Below, piece after piece: positions 25,126 through 38,520 of a DNA stretch of 64,000 bases. Every line of letters begins with the position of its first letter. Within the stretch, counting starts at the first letter, position 1. The stretch is from Marsupella aquatica (taxonomy: Eukaryota > Marchantiophyta), in the NCBI GenBank assembly GCA_973895155.1, contig OZ316893.1:22692001-22756000 (forward strand). The letters run 5' to 3'. A program made the translations under genes and the position numbers. The notes under the pieces are model-generated. The model worked only from the letters and a program-made list of their open reading frames with translations. It ran no database searches and was not told where the DNA came from.

Positions 25126-26038
25126 GTTTGGCTGAGCAGAAATACCACGTTCGTTCACGTTCGGCCTTCAGCTTGTCGCTTGTTCATATCAGTGTCTTCC
25201 TTCTCGAAAGCCGCTGGATGCAAAGGGATGGTGGATGACTTGTGGGAGCCAAAGTTATAATTGCTGGAGCACTTAGTTCCTGCAAAAGGGGGTAAATATA
25301 TTCTGTCACATCCCAAACGAGAGACACTTGCAGTACTGCTGAAAAGATCTAGATATATTACAATGCCTGCTGTCGGAGAATGTATTTAGATAATGGCCAA
25401 TTATACACACGGACTCCCACAAAGGGTGAATAGTAAGGTTAGTCTCTCTTTGTCTGATTTGCACTGGTTGATGTTCACTGGATGTTCACTGGATGTTCAC
25501 TGGATAACGGCTTAGCCATTGCCGAGGCTCAATCTCAAGTATTTAGACTCCTAAGTAAGAAAGGAAGGCATTCGGCATGTAATAAGATCATGAGTCCAAT
25601 TGTTGTTTACTAAGCAATCCCTGTGATATTTGCATCGAGCAATGCTCTTTCTAACCTTTGACATGATTACTTGCCTCTGGCAGAGGGTGGCCGAGGATAT
25701 TATTTGAATGTTACAATACCACCCGCTCTCTCTGGCCAACATCGGCATCAGTATAACAGGAGTAGGGCAATCGATATAAAGCAGTGGGATGTGCACCTGG
25801 ATGACAATGAGTCTCATAGCCCACCTGCCCACAGACTATACAGTTTCCCTGGCATTACATCGAGTAGGGCCTCTGGTGATGGCTTTGTTGGAGGGTCGAG
25901 ACTTGCCTGAATTGTTAGTGAAGTATTTCTAGAGCTTTATTTCGAAGGATAATTCTGTGTTGGAAGTTCATGATCATGAGAGGTGTTTGGAAGACAAGTC
26001 CCTGATCGAATTAATTGGCAGTACGAGGAGATAGTTCA

Positions 26039-26105
26039 ATTCTTCACATTCACAAGTTGAGGTCGTACTCCATTCTTCACATTCACAAGTTGAGGTCGTA
26101 CTCCA
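26039..26105. repeat. 33-bp tandem duplication
   Basis: The block attcttcacattcacaag plus ttgaggtcgtactcc occurs twice here but once in duplication copy 2 (near 44248). It arose, or was lost, after the large duplication. Confidence 0.85.
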
Positions 26106-27409
26106 TTCTCGACTACATTAGAGGGAAATATCAGACGCTCACTGCTGATGCGCCACAGATGAAATCAAGGTGCATGCAAGTGATGCGTTTCCATAGTTAC
26201 TAGAAATTAATTGCCCAGCCCGCACTTACGCACGACGCCCTTCCAGTAGCGCCGGCTTTTCCTCCTTACACCCTAAACCCTGCCAGTCGCAGGCCACCCT
26301 TCATTTCCCAGGCCACCTCTCGCTGTCCTTGAATTGTCCCTCCCGACAGCAAGTGTGCTCGCAAGTGTGCAGGAATGGGAATGCCGGGATCGATGGACTG
26401 GGTGGCGGGAATGGGATTGCATCAGGAGGGGAGCAGGAATCGCGAAGGAAAGGAGGGAAGGGATTGCTTGGGCAGAGGATTTCTCGCGCGTAAAAAGAGG
26501 AGGGAAGGAAAGGAAAGAGAAAATGGGGCGGGAAAACAATCGTCCTACACGGTAATCGACCAACTCCACATATTTACAGGTGCCTCTCATGTGCAAATGC
26601 TCTTGCCGTCTAGATCAATGACTCCTCTTCCCGCGAGCTTTGAAGTGAACCCACCAAAGGCATCGGTAACAGCTTGAACAGAGATTTCTTAATGTGGCAC
26701 CAAATATACTTATTTATTAAGTTCAAAGTGTCCTAGTAGGAAATATTATCCTCCGGGGACAAAGATCCGCTTATTAGTTTTCTCCAATATATGCACATCT
26801 GGAACTCAATGGAGTAAGAATGAGCACTGTCAACTAAATTTCAGCCGCCAGGGCACATCTGAGAATAAATGATCGATCACAAGTGCTAACAAACCTTGCG
26901 AACCGCACTTCGTGAGGTTGGTTCCACATCCTCATTTCCACAGCGACATCTAGCTGCCAAAGAAATAAAGGTGGATCTAGGACCAACCTCCTGAAACACA
27001 ATAATTATTCTCATGAATTCTAACCAATAGCCTAACCTTTCAAATTAGAGTACGAAGATCAGGTCTGGAGCTTTATCGACTCTAACGACCAGTATCATTA
27101 ATCTATTTTATGATACAAAAGCCGAGAGTCATCTACGAAATTAATGGAAGCTGGATGTGATAAGGTGAAGTTGTTGAGATACCCCACCATGCTCGGCCAT
27201 TTCACTTTATTTTCTGCTGCCACTGACGATGCCAAAGAAACTACTAGTGTCACCGATTTCGTCTGCACTGCTCGTGTACAAAGATTGTACTCGAGTGCTT
27301 GAACTCCTCGCACATCGAGAGTAAGCATTTATTGATTATCCTAGAGAAACTCGTGCCTAGCCTGGAGTATAACCGGTGTAGAGAGAAATTGTAGACTACG
27401 AAGAATCAA

Positions 27410-29937
27410 TCAGGCGATTGATCGACAGTTCGACCTGATGTTTCCTTGTCCCTTGGTCTTCACTCCAATTTTCCCCATCTTGACGAGGGCCGCTCCAAAC
27501 TTTCGAAGGAAGTCGGCATTATTTCCGGCATATTCGTTGACAACCGCCTTTGTGGCCGCGCTGTTCAGCAGCGCGGCATCGGATTGGAAGAGCCCTTTGT
27601 TGGCTATCACATCTTTATAGTACCCATTGTCAAACGAAGTAGACGTCAAGGGATCCATGTTTATAGTCTTCGAGCTGGCGACATTGACTGGGCACTGCTT
27701 TTGCAAAGTTTTGGCGTACTGGGAGTTCAGGCTTGGGTCTACTGGGGAGGTGGGGTTGAAGTTCCGCAGACGACCCGAAAAAGATGAGCAATGGGACTGT
27801 CCAATGGTGTGGGCTCCTGCAAATCATACACACAAACGTTCAACCAAGTCTCAGAGAAAGCCTCATACCCCAATTATGTCCATCGTCAAAATTGAAGCTT
27901 AGCCATACTTTTTCAAAAGCTCGAGTCCTGTAATAATTATGCTCTACATTGGGCCTGGCGTTGCAACCAAGGATGCAAGAAATAGAGAGCTTATACTATT
28001 GACGTATGGCTGCTTGAGTATTTTGTGGATTGTTGAACTGGAAAGAAAAACGTGATGAGCGGTACTGGGGACCAATATTGGGATAATGGACCTAGAAACG
28101 ACACTAATGACGTCACTTGTACTTTCCGGTAGTTAGATTCAGAACTTCACCATTCTCTACTGTTGTAGAGATTGGACCAAGAGTGCTCTGAGCATGACTT
28201 CCCTCCGGTAGTATGTGTGTGACGGGACAACCGTGGTCCATAAGTACCATCAAGATCGCTCGCTCACGAGACTGGGAAGAAAAGACTATTCGAATTGAAC
28301 TTTCGAAAACATAACAACGCGTGCAGCACAAAATTGAGATCAACTGGTGGGCAGCAAGTTATTACGTACCAGAGAGTGTGACCATATCGTTCACTGAGAG
28401 TCCTTTGCTCGCGAAGTTGCTTATGAGTGTGGACACAGGGGAGAATGGGGAGGGAAGGCCGTTAGCTTCATTCATATTTGAAACCAGCCCATCGAATCGG
28501 CCACCTTGCATATCTACAGTCGGTCCTCCTAGCTGCATTCAGAAGCACGATTCCATGAATAGATTAGTACTGGCCAGAAAATAATGTGGAGAACTTGTTG
28601 AATGACAGCCCTTCACGGATCGAAGGTGCACTCCAGGTCAAGTTTTCTTTGAAACAGCGTACATAGATGTCAAGATTCACGGATAGAACTCGCCAACGAT
28701 CTTTACACTCGACACGCAGGATCGCCGCAGTGATCGACGAGGAGTGCTTAAATATGTGATGTACTTGCTTGCTATATCTATGGATAGTCAGAACAGCTAT
28801 TTCCTCTCGTCATACGTACAGACAACCAGACAATTCTCAGAAATTTAGCTGACAGAAATTCACAGAACTCCCTAGCTACGATGGAAACGCTGATTCCACG
28901 CAGCTAGAGTCTTGGGATCCTTTGCAATTATGGAAGTCCAAGCATTAGACAGAACGACCTCCGAGGACAGAACATGTATCTTAATCATATGTAGCCGGGT
29001 GATCAAGAGAACCCACCGTGGACAAGCTTGTGGCTGCAGTGAATGCAACGATGTCAGCGCACGAAACTGTTTTCGGGCAGAGCTTCTCAATTACTGCCTT
29101 AATTTGATCGATGATGTTCAGATCATGAAGACTCTGATTGGGCACGGCATCTTTCTCTGCATTCTTAGACGACTTGTCGATCAAAATAGACGCGTCACAA
29201 CCCTGCATTCAGGAAATCGCAATTGTCAAACTTAGAAATCGCTCGGTTACAGACACGTACGGCAATGCCCTATATGATAAGAGTCGGCTGAAATGTGTCA
29301 ACCCCGTGCATGCACACCATGACCATTCCTGTTGGGGTACATTACCCAGATAAGAACGAGCATCCGATGACAGCTAGTCCTTTTCCCCAGTAATTTCTTT
29401 GGGCAATTTTGATTCTAAATTTTAGAGACGTACAAGCAACGTTTGCACATCTCCGGATATCAACCTCAGATCATTCGAGCACTACTGACGCCGCCGAAAA
29501 CAGTACGAAGCAAACTAATGATTTCATTGAAGTGGCACAAATTTCTCGAGAATTCCCTGCGGATTTCCGTCGCAGTATTATCACTCGCATATGACATGAA
29601 TTTTCAAATGAACGACGGCCCTCCTTAATTCCAAATCTACAAGCTTTGACCTTAGACATGATGGATTACTGTGCATAAAAATTCTCATGTAAGGTGCAGC
29701 AAACTGTCTGGATGTTCTGGTACTGACCCGAACGAAGCAGTCGTGGAAGAGAAGTCGAATGAACACTGCGCCTGCACGTGGGTTATTTTTGACGGCGTTC
29801 CGCACTATACTTGCAATCGTCGATTCTGCCTTCGGGCAACTCTTGGCGTAGAAATTCGACTGAAGGGATTCCACATGACTTCCGCTCCAAATCACGAGAA
29901 GAAGAGTCAGTAAGAAAACTGCACTCGAGCTCGTCAT
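27410..29937 (-). CDS. Class III peroxidase 2 (secreted)
   Basis: Four exons: 29937-29728, 29202-29017, 28532-28370 and 27816-27410; phases 0, 0, 1; 321 residues. Signal peptide 1-24 (core VFLLTLLLVIW), mature start near LQSNFYAKSCP. Distal Arg61/His65 in FIRLLFHDCFVR, GCDASILID, VSCADIVAF, proximal His189 in SGAHTIG, FDNGYY, and the C-terminal Cys in NCRSIA. As in peroxidase 1, the GRRDG strand reads GGRFDG. The protein is one residue shorter than peroxidase 1 because exon 3 lost a codon. It is identical to peroxidase 3 except for Lys36 (Asn36 there). By family it would act in the cell wall on phenolic substrates. It is intact. Confidence 0.92.
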
Positions 29938-32900
29938 CGGTCTGTGAGCAAGGCCACCAACTCTGTGTAAACTGTGAAGATGTTGCTCAGAGATCGAGAT
30001 CCTTCCCAGCTGCAGCGGAATCGAATTAACTTCAGCGAGAGGCTGAAGTTATTGATTGAAAAGCCTGTACGTGAAGCTGCAGAAATGTAGAGACTGCAGA
30101 CTCGCAAAAAAGTCTGTTGAATCCGCTACAATCATATGCAGTACGAACGAACAAGTTCTATAGAACGCAGTCCAAGTACCGTGAAGGGAAGCTTTACAGT
30201 ACTACAGTCGATATGGCAATGTTGGGCTTGTCCACCGCCTGTCACCGACTTTAAATCTTTGGAGCTGTTGCAGGAGGGTGCCGCGGACCGGCGCTCACGA
30301 GCCCGAAAGCGCTTTCTGTTCTACCACTGCTTGACGGATTCAAGCTAGGGCATGGAAAAGCTGCCAGTAGTAGTAAACAAGAATCTTCCAGCAATTGCGA
30401 CCGGGAGTACTGCTGACGACTGTACTACTCCTGAAGTGTACCAGTGAGGGAGGTCCACTCGGATTATCCTGTGAATGCTTAGGCAGGGAGCAAGCAAATT
30501 CAACACGGGAGACAAATGTCTTAATGTCAGCACCCGCCAATTAGTTTAGACTGCGCGCTGGCTGGCTGGCGGTGTCGATGGATATCTGGCTGCACTGCCT
30601 TGTAGTAGCAAATTTGTCAGCACTGCTAAAAGGTTCGGACATAAATTTGAGGCGCCAGAGCTGGCATTATATACGAGTATCCGATCCGGTCTCGAAGTCA
30701 GGAGTCCCGACTGAAAATTTGCCTGAAGACCGGGTAGGGCAGGGCAAGGTAAGGGAAGGCGGGCGATTCGACTGTAGCAAACGTGTGAAATGGTGACAGC
30801 CTGTAAGCTGGGGAGCAACACCAAGAGTATCTGGAGTTGCTGTAGACTCAGGGATCGCCTTTGAGCGAAGTCTCATCCCCTCGATCCATCCCATCCCTTT
30901 CGAATTCCGATCCCGTCTTGTCTAGGCCATCCACTTTTCCGATCTTTTCGCATGGCTTTTGTGCTGTGGGCCTTACTTTTGAGAGTGGGCCCCCGTATTT
31001 AGACAGTCCAGGATCATCATTCCATACTCTACGATCATCACATGCACAACTCGCAGCTCCTTTCGTCCACGTACCAATGTTTTACTAGTGTCCATGATTC
31101 AAAAAGAACTTATTACTCTCTTAACCCGAAGATACTGAGCATTGACAAATGACAAAAGCTATCACTAATAATTAAGTTGATTGAATCAACAGTGAATCTC
31201 AGAGATGCTCTTCACTTTTTCTGCACTTCGCCAGAGCTCTCGTGGTGTCCTTGCAAAGATGGGTACTATCTGTACTATCGATCTGTACTTCCTGCATATC
31301 CGGTAGTAACCCCTCGCATGGGTTCTTGCAAAGGCTATGCAAAAGTTAGTCCACGGTCTACAGTGGTATCAATTCTAGGCGACGATTTAAAACCGCACAG
31401 AAAACTCGGTTTCGGGCAACTTCAAGATGGATACTGTTGTTCAGAGATTGGGAACGTCAGATTTGGCATAGATTTGGAAAATCCGCTGGCTTCCAATAGC
31501 TAATCAGTGACCTTTTCATTATTTTCGAGGCCCTACGTTCTACCCTGTTTCGAGCACGGCGTTGAGTGGGAATGCATGTGGGAATACCATGCATGCACGT
31601 GTTTTGAACAGGGAAGAACCAATCTACTTTGACTATAATAAACACCAAAAATCTCTTAAGCCTGTTAGTGTACTACTAAGCTCCTGTTGGAAATCTCTTA
31701 AGCCTGTTAGTCCCGCTGTTAATGTACTAAGGTACTCTTACCGGACAAGAATAGCCCTTCAATTAAAACTCGAGCTGAAGCTCTCGTTTTTCAGCGCATG
31801 TATAATATTAATATCACACAATGCCTGGAAAGTTTTACATGCCTTGGGCTTTGCTCCAAAGAACTGTTGGCATGAATAATAACTAGCCAGGCAGGACAGG
31901 ATGATTGGGGCTCATGGAAAACTTTGATTTGCTTGGTCGGAGGGAGGGATGGATTCAAGGTCCGATTAGTGCATGAGAAGCGGAATCAAATGCATTTTGC
32001 TGTGCAACTACGTAATTCAAACCTTGTTCTCAAATATATAAGATTTCTAACAGGACCTTAGTACACTAACAGGCTTAATAGATTTTTGGTTTTTATTATA
32101 ATCAAAGTAGATGAGAATCTTCTTGATTGATGAGTCGTCAAAAAATTTCGGTCTGATGCCCTGGAAACATGGCAGCGTACTTCAGCTCACGCGGCGTCTA
32201 ATGGCTCAACGAAAGTTTATCCCAAACCGTATGCCTGAGACTTCGACGACCAAGATCTGTTCCGACTATCAGGAACTTGAAACCCGGGTAGATTGACTCG
32301 GCATATTCCGACGATCAGGGAGACGAAATGTGATACCTACGTACCCATGCCATTGACTCGGCATTCAGCCGTTTCTCGAGCTTTTAGAAAGGCATTCGTA
32401 GTCGGACCCCTAGCTAAAGTGGATTCCTGGAAAGGGCTTTTTCGAACAACCACGGAGAACAGACTCATCAGATGTCGATGAGACTTGACACGTACTCAGG
32501 AACCCATTGACTCGGCTGTGAGCCATTGACTCGGCTGTTCGCGCATGAAACAATCCAGACTCCGATCCCTTACTTGACAGAATGACCAACCATAGCTAGT
32601 TGCAAATCCGGTCAGTACTAGCGACTTGCAAATAAGGTGACGGCCCAACACCCAAACATGACCAATATGTCTCAGGAAGAGATTATGTTCTCTCTTTAGC
32701 AATCGTCTGTCATGCATGTATCCCCTGCAGAGCTGGAACTGTGTGGATGGCAGACAGGTCAATCTACATGTGGGCTTGCACCATTTAGAGCGATGCCCAT
32801 TGACCTCCGTGAATCCTGCGTATCTGCCTACCTTTGCTTCGAGCTTTTCTGCTGAGCAATCTTTGAGTAAACGACAATATGAGGACCTCAATGCTCGTGA

Positions 32901-33136
32901 ATCTCGTTCTCTCAGCGTGGACATAGCTGTAGAAACCTAGCAATCAGACATGTGAAGTGTGACCGTGCTCCTGGAGAGGCTGAGCATCAGCAATTGCGCC
33001 GCTCCCTTCATTCTCTCTTTGCGGAATTGTGGCCCAAACATTGTCCCATGGCATTATTATTGTTGTAACGTGACAGAAAGCCACCAGGAAGCCGAAAGAT
33101 TCCACTCTTAGGCTTGCAGTCGTCGGCGGCCATAAA
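29938..33136. other. Upstream region of peroxidase 2
   Basis: Non-coding DNA shared with copies 1 and 3. The minus-strand open frame at 32496-32924 and the frame beginning MPWDNVWATI near 33050 were tested against the other copies and rejected as genes. A repeated phrase of the type cccattgactcggc occurs several times at 32290-32540. Confidence 0.5.
30667..30673 (-). promoter_or_regulatory. Conserved TATATAA box, peroxidase 2 unit
   Basis: Same minus-strand TATATAATGCCAG block as in the other two units, about 730 bases upstream of the ATG. The evidence is conservation only. Confidence 0.25.
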
Positions 33137-33886
33137 TGACCACGTTCTTTTTTTTTTCCCCCTAAAAAAACCAATTGAATTCCATTCAAAAAGTCAACAT
33201 ACAAAAAGGGGGGCCCAAAAGGCACCAACCCAAAGGACCAAAGGTCGAAGCCCTAAGACCGGGGAGGCCGGTACCAGGGAAGAAGCTGGCCCCCAAAAGG
33301 AAGGCGCCTAAACAAGTAATTTAGAGACTACAGCCGGAGCAGCAAACTCCTAAAGACTGGCCAGTGATCAGGTTCCGGCGGGGTTCCTTCCAGTGGGTCC
33401 GTGAGAGAGCAAGAGCTCAATCAGTCAGTCTGCAGTGCAACTTCCAAACCTGAGATAAGATTCTGATTCACGGGGGACGTGGAGGGACAGGTGGAACTTG
33501 GAGAGCTTCATCGTGGATCTCCCACAGGCCTACCCAGGTGCCATAGTTAAAGGACATCTCATTTCGGGCCTCTCTTGGGGTGGTCTTGCCAGCCCTAATG
33601 CGGACTCTGTGTCGTGCCCAGTCCTTTCGGAGGTAAATTCCGAGTCGATGCCAGGATTTCCGAATAACCCCCTGTGGGTTAGGTCTGATGTGTTCAAAAA
33701 AATGTGTGCTTCTGTCCTTCCACACATTCCAACAAATGATAGCCCGTAGGGTATGCCAAAGCTTTACCGGTGTATCCCACTCATCAGGTAGTGGCACTCC
33801 AACAAAAATGTGTGCGGGCTGAAGGCGAATTGAGTTGCCCGGGCTAGAGAATGCACAAAGCTGGAGAACACTGACCACGTTCTTTT
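33137..33886 (-). mobile_element. 5'-truncated LINE with 15-bp target duplication
   Basis: Copy 2 of the duplication has the uninterrupted site cataaatgaccacgttcttt at about 51335. Here tgaccacgttctttt is present twice (33137-33151 and 33872-33886) with 720 bp between. On the minus strand the insert ends in a poly-A tail (poly-T on plus, after 33152). It carries the C-terminal part of a non-LTR reverse-transcriptase ORF (about 33868-33468), including LWHTLRAIICWNVWKDR, which resembles the end of plant LINE ORF2 (zf-RVT region). It cannot encode an active enzyme. Insertion postdates the tandem duplication. Confidence 0.9.
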
Positions 33887-34454
33887 CTCTTCTGCTTCTC
33901 ACAGTCATTCCTTTCCGGTTATAATTGATCACAATCATATGGTTGAATTGTTTGGCAACTTCGTACCAACGATCCGGACAGAATTCGACGACTGATTAAT
34001 ATCCGGAGTGGTTACTCTCTAAAGGAATGGAAATTGATGCTCCAACGAACCAAACAAAGTTACCACACAACTCGATACCTTCCAACTTTTGTTGAGACTC
34101 AAAATTGTGACCTGGCTTGGTTGATTTTGCAAACAGTTCAAGCTCATTCCGTGAATTGACGATTGACCTCTAAAGTTTTGGGTAAACGCCATGAATCTCT
34201 TTCGTTTTCCAGAACGTTTAGAAAACCATAAAAGCGTGTTGTCAGTATAAGTCAGTGTTTGCGTCTGGAACATGCACTTCAAAAATGGTATGGGACCTTT
34301 TTGAAGTCCATTCACAAAGACACAGGAAGTTTTTGGACAACATAACAAAGACCAAGAATACTAGCAAACCATGGCATTCACGTCATCACTCATACATAAG
34401 ACTTTCCACTATGTCACTCGTTTTTAGTGTGACACTAGCTCAATACCCGTGCGT

Positions 34455-35760
34455 TGCACAAAAGATGTCGTGACGGCCAAGATGTCGTTGAGAACAAAAG
34501 AGGTCATGTCGGCCAAGAGGTTGTTGAGAAGAAAGATGTCGTGTCGCCCAAGAAATTTTTGAGAACAAAAGATGTCGTGTCGGCAAGATATTGATGATAA
34601 ACAAAATATGTCGTGTCGGCCAAGATGTCGTTGAGAACAAAAGATGTCGTGTCAACTAAGATGTCATGTCGGCCAAGATTATGTTGAGAAAAAAGATGTC
34701 GTGTCGACCAAGAGGTTGTTGAGAAAAAAAGTTGTATTGGCCAAGAGGTCGTTGAGAAAAATGATGTCGTGTTGGCCAAGATCTCATTGATAAAAAAGAT
34801 GTCGTGTGACCGGCCAAGAAATCATTGAGATAAAGGATCTTGTGTTGGCAAATCTTGAAGTCGTTGAGAAAAAAGATGTCATGTCGGCCAAGACGTCGTT
34901 GAGAGAAAATATGTTGGGTCGGGCAAGACATCATTATGAAAAAAGAGTCGTGTCGGCCAAGACGTCGTTGAGAAAACAGATGTCGTGTTGGCCAAGACAT
35001 CATTGAGGAAAAATATCAGTGCATTGCACAAAAGATGTTGTGTCGCCCAAGATGTTGTTATCTGAAAGATGTCATGAAGTAAAAAGATGTCGTTAAGAAA
35101 AAAGAAGTCATTTTTCCAAAGATGTCATTATGTGAAAGATGGCGTTAAGAAAAAGGTGTCATTTTGCCAAACTAAGTGATTGTGAAGTAAAAGATGTTAT
35201 AAATAAAAAGGTGTCGTTCACCCAATATGTCATTAATATGTGAAAGATGGCTCAATACCTGTGCGTTGCACAAAAGATGTCATTAAGAACAAATATGTTG
35301 TGTTGCCAAAGATGTTGTCATGAAAAAAGGTGATGTTGCCAACAATTTTGTTAAGTAAAAACACGTTGTGTTGTCAAAGATTTTTTTAAATAAAAAGATG
35401 TCATGTTGCCAAAGAAGTTGTTAATATGTGAAAGATGTTGTGAAGTAAAAAGATGTCATTAAGAACTATGATGTCGTGATGCCAAATTAAGGTGTCGTGA
35501 AGAAAAAATGTTCTTATGTGAAAAATGTTGTGAAGTAAAAGATGTCGTTGCACCAAAGATGTCTTTATGTCCAATATGTTGTCAGGTAAAAGATGATGTT
35601 TCACGAAAGATGTTATTAAGTATTTTTTTGTTAAGTACAAAATGGTCGATAAGTAAAGGGATGTCATTAGACAAAGATGTAAGTTGTGAAGTAAAAGATG
35701 TTCTTAAGTACAATTGAAAATATTGCTAGTAAACCATGTTAAGTAAAAAAAGTTGTTAAG
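34455..35760. repeat. 'gatgtcg' minisatellite array 1 (Helitron)
   Basis: Irregular tandem units of roughly 30-50 bp built from aaaagatgtcgtgtcggcc and aagatgtcgttgag, decaying to simpler agatgtc and aagtaaaaagatgt forms on the right. The array adjoins the Helitron 3' hairpin. Internal copies of the hairpin region itself (cgtgcgttgcacaaaagatg type) occur near 35025 and 35262. Confidence 0.85.
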
Positions 35761-35761
35761 T

Positions 35762-36340
35762 TGTTGCCACTTTTTTGCCACCCCTTGCATCCTGAAGCCC
35801 CATTGATAACCCCAAAGTTTTTGTTACTTTAAGATTTTTACTTAAAGTTACCATGGCTGCTTACTTGGCTTTGGCCACCCCAATGCCGAGCGGGATGCCA
35901 AGACCCCTTGGGATAATGACACGGCTTGGCTGACTTTTCAACAACTCTTCACTACCCCTTGCATCTTAGAACCCCATTGGGCCCAAAGTTTTGGCTACCT
36001 TAGAGTTCTTACTTAAAGTCGCCGCAATAGCTTAATTGGCATTGGCCGCCCCAATGTCAAGACCCCCTCGAGTAACGGAGCAGCTTGGCTGACTTTTCAA
36101 CGGCCCTTTCCCTACCCTTGCATATATCTTGGAACACCATCAGTAACCCCAATTTTTTTGGTTACTTTAAGCTTAGTTTGCTTAAAGTTGACCGTGGCCG
36201 CTTACTTGGCTGTGGCCGCCCCAATGCCAATTCCCCTTGGGGCAACGGCACGACTCAGCCCACTTTTCAACAAAACAATTTGCCTACCCCTTGCATGGGA
36301 ACCCCTTTGGTAACCTCATCCAAGTTTACTCGGCTCCTTA
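35762..36340. repeat. About 175-bp tandem repeat, three and a half units
   Basis: Each unit runs: cctaccccttgcat, then aaccccattg, ccaaagtttt, ggttacttta, cttaaagt, a ggccgccccaatgcca stretch, cggcttggctgacttttcaac. Units start near 35775, 35950, 36112 and 36282 (partial). They lie inside the Helitron and are not found elsewhere in the window. Confidence 0.7.
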
Positions 36341-36609
36341 CTCGCCAATATCATGCCCCCCTGGGGTGGTGGTGTGGTTTGTAACACTTTCCAACATTAG
36401 AGGACCTGCCACCCCCGGACCAACTTTAGTCCAGATATTTTGGCCCCCACCCCATGCCTCTTCCTGTGCTAAACAAAGTGGCAAGACATAATTAACAACA
36501 ACTGAGGGGTTGTTGGGGAGTTGGAACCCGGGGCAAGATTGAGTTAGGTTGGGGATGGGACCTTGGGGTCTCGGGTTTCATTCCACCCCGGGATGTTGGG
36601 TCTAGCATT

Positions 36610-36900
36610 TTTTACAACATTATTTTTTTGTTTTTGGCCAGTGTGACAAATGTCAGCCTCTCAAAGGAAGGAAATGCTAGGAGTATTCTTCAACAATTTT
36701 TCTTGAATTATATCTTTTTCATCAGATATCCCTAGATTGACGTACAACGGTTAGATTTTGGCAAATGGGGTCCATGATTTGGTGGGAGAGTGGCCAATGG
36801 TATGAATCTAGCAATTTTTTGGCAAAAGTGACGGAACAAGTGGTGAACATATTTTGGGGAGGTGGAATTTGGCAAAAGTTTGCACCTAAAAACTACGTTG
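36610..36900 (+). repeat. Dispersed repeat, copy 2
   Basis: The same motif order as at 12990-13270: ttggccagtgtgacaa, gatatccctagatt, ggttagattttggc, gatttggtgg, ggcaaaagtg, tttggggaggtggaattt. It sits inside the Helitron and was probably captured or inserted there. Confidence 0.5.
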
Positions 36901-37549
36901 TTTGGATGAGGCCAGGGCCAGGGTAGTCTCAGGAGTCATCATCCCTTCCTCTTCACTCTCCCTCATCGCTCTCCCTCTTCTAGCTATTGGGTAATGGGTA
37001 TTGCTCCTCTTCACACTCCCTCTTCTTGCCATTGGGTAGTTGTTGTTGCTTAAAAGTACTCATTAAATGCTTGGAGCCCTTATAAGCTCACAAGGCTTGG
37101 AATAGAGAGCTCCAAACTCCAAAAGGAAAGAAGCTACGCTCTTCCCTCTCTCTTAAAAGTTGTACTATGATGGTACAATTGTACCTCCTTTTACATGACC
37201 TCTATCCCCTTTGTACCTTGTACCTGGGGCTCCTAAGAGTAATGAGCTCATATGTTGTACCTGAAGGTACAATAGTACCTGTCTTGTGCATCTTTGTGTA
37301 CTTATTTTGTGCACACCAAACCCTGTACCAGGTTTTCTCATGTTCCTTTTTTTTTCCCCTCCCCTTATTGGTTCCATATTTACAGGTTTCAATTATTCTC
37401 ACCCAAAAGGACACTCCAAATTTGAATGACGACCACGCCATTTATTGGCGCAACTGTGTATTATAGTTTAGGATACTCAGAGTCAGATATCTCTAGATTT
37501 ATGGACTAACCCATATCTCTAGATTTATGGATTAACCCTGGCTTTCATT

Positions 37550-38520
37550 ATGGCACAAAAGATGTCGTGTCGGCCAAGATTTGGTTGAGAAAAAAGATGT
37601 TGTGTCGGCCAAGAGGTCATTAAAAAAAAAGATGTTGTGTCAGCCAAGAGGTCATTGAGAAAAAATATGTTGTGTCGGCCAAGATGTCGCTGAGAAAAAA
37701 GATGTCGTGTCTGCCAGGAAGTTGTTGAGAAAAGGATGTCGTGTCGGCCAAGATGTCCTTGAGGAAAAAGATATTGTGTCGGCCAATATGTTGTTGAAAA
37801 AAATATATCGTGTTGCCCAAGACATCATTGAGAAAAAAAATATTGTGTCGCCCAAGGTGTTCTTATGAAAAAATGTCGTGTTGCTCAAGATGTTGTGAAG
37901 AAAACCCGTTCGTTGCACAAAAGATGTTGTTAAAACAAACCGAGTTGCCAAAGATGTCGTGAAGTAAAAAGATTTTGTGTCGCCAAAGATGATGCAAAGT
38001 AAAAAGATGGCGTTAAAAAAAACACGTGGAGTAAAAAGATGTTGTTCAGAAAAAAAGGAGTCGTGTCTCCAAAGATGTCATGGAGTAAAAACATATTGTC
38101 AAGTAAAAAGATGTCATTATGTGAAAGATATTATTGCCAAGTAAAAAGATGTCGAGAGCCAAAGATGTTGTTATGTCAAAGATATCATCAAGTAAAAAGA
38201 AATTGTGTTGCCAAAGTTGTTGTGAAGTAAAACATATGTCATCAAGTAAAAGATGTAGTCAAGTAAAAAAATGTTGTGACTCCAAAGATGTTGTCAAGTA
38301 AAAAAATGTCATCAGTCATAGATGTTGTGAAGTAAAACATGTCATTGCATGACATATTGTTAAGGAAAAGATGTGCAAAAAATGCCAATAAATTTGTTGC
38401 TCAAAAGATGTCATTAAGTAAAAAATATCATTGCCCAAAATATGTCTAAGTAATAAAAGATATAATTACCCAAAAATTGTTATCTAGTAAAAGATATCAT
38501 GGGGTAAAAAATGAGTGACA
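37550..38520. repeat. 'gatgtcg' minisatellite array 2 (Helitron)
   Basis: Same repeat as array 1 and same orientation, starting at ggcacaaaagatgtcgtgtc. It changes to agtaaaaagatgtcatta-type units to the right and ends before a C-run near 38573. It lacks the CTAG terminus. Confidence 0.85.

Noticed and set aside
27446-27902. Plus-strand frames opposite peroxidase exon 4
   Set aside because: Antisense shadows of well-supported peroxidase exons; the same pattern occurs at 14366-14806 and 45634-46090.
32496-32924. 142-codon frame, also open in the third copy (50686-51129)
   Set aside because: Compared with the old copy near 19600-19790, most differences change amino acids and the start is not kept. 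The frame is open by chance and copied by duplication.
32960-33060. Frame WDNVWATIPQ conserved between copies
   Set aside because: The old and young copies differ almost only at amino-acid-changing positions, and the third copy has TGA at codon two, so there is no sign of protein selection.
34440-35006. Minus-strand open frames rich in TSFFSTTSWPTRH repeats
   Set aside because: They are translations of the minisatellite; every frame of such an array can stay open.
34440-38520. Repeat arrays resembling a CRISPR array
   Set aside because: Units vary in length and sequence and have no constant repeat plus unique spacers. The context is a plant genome with Helitron ends.
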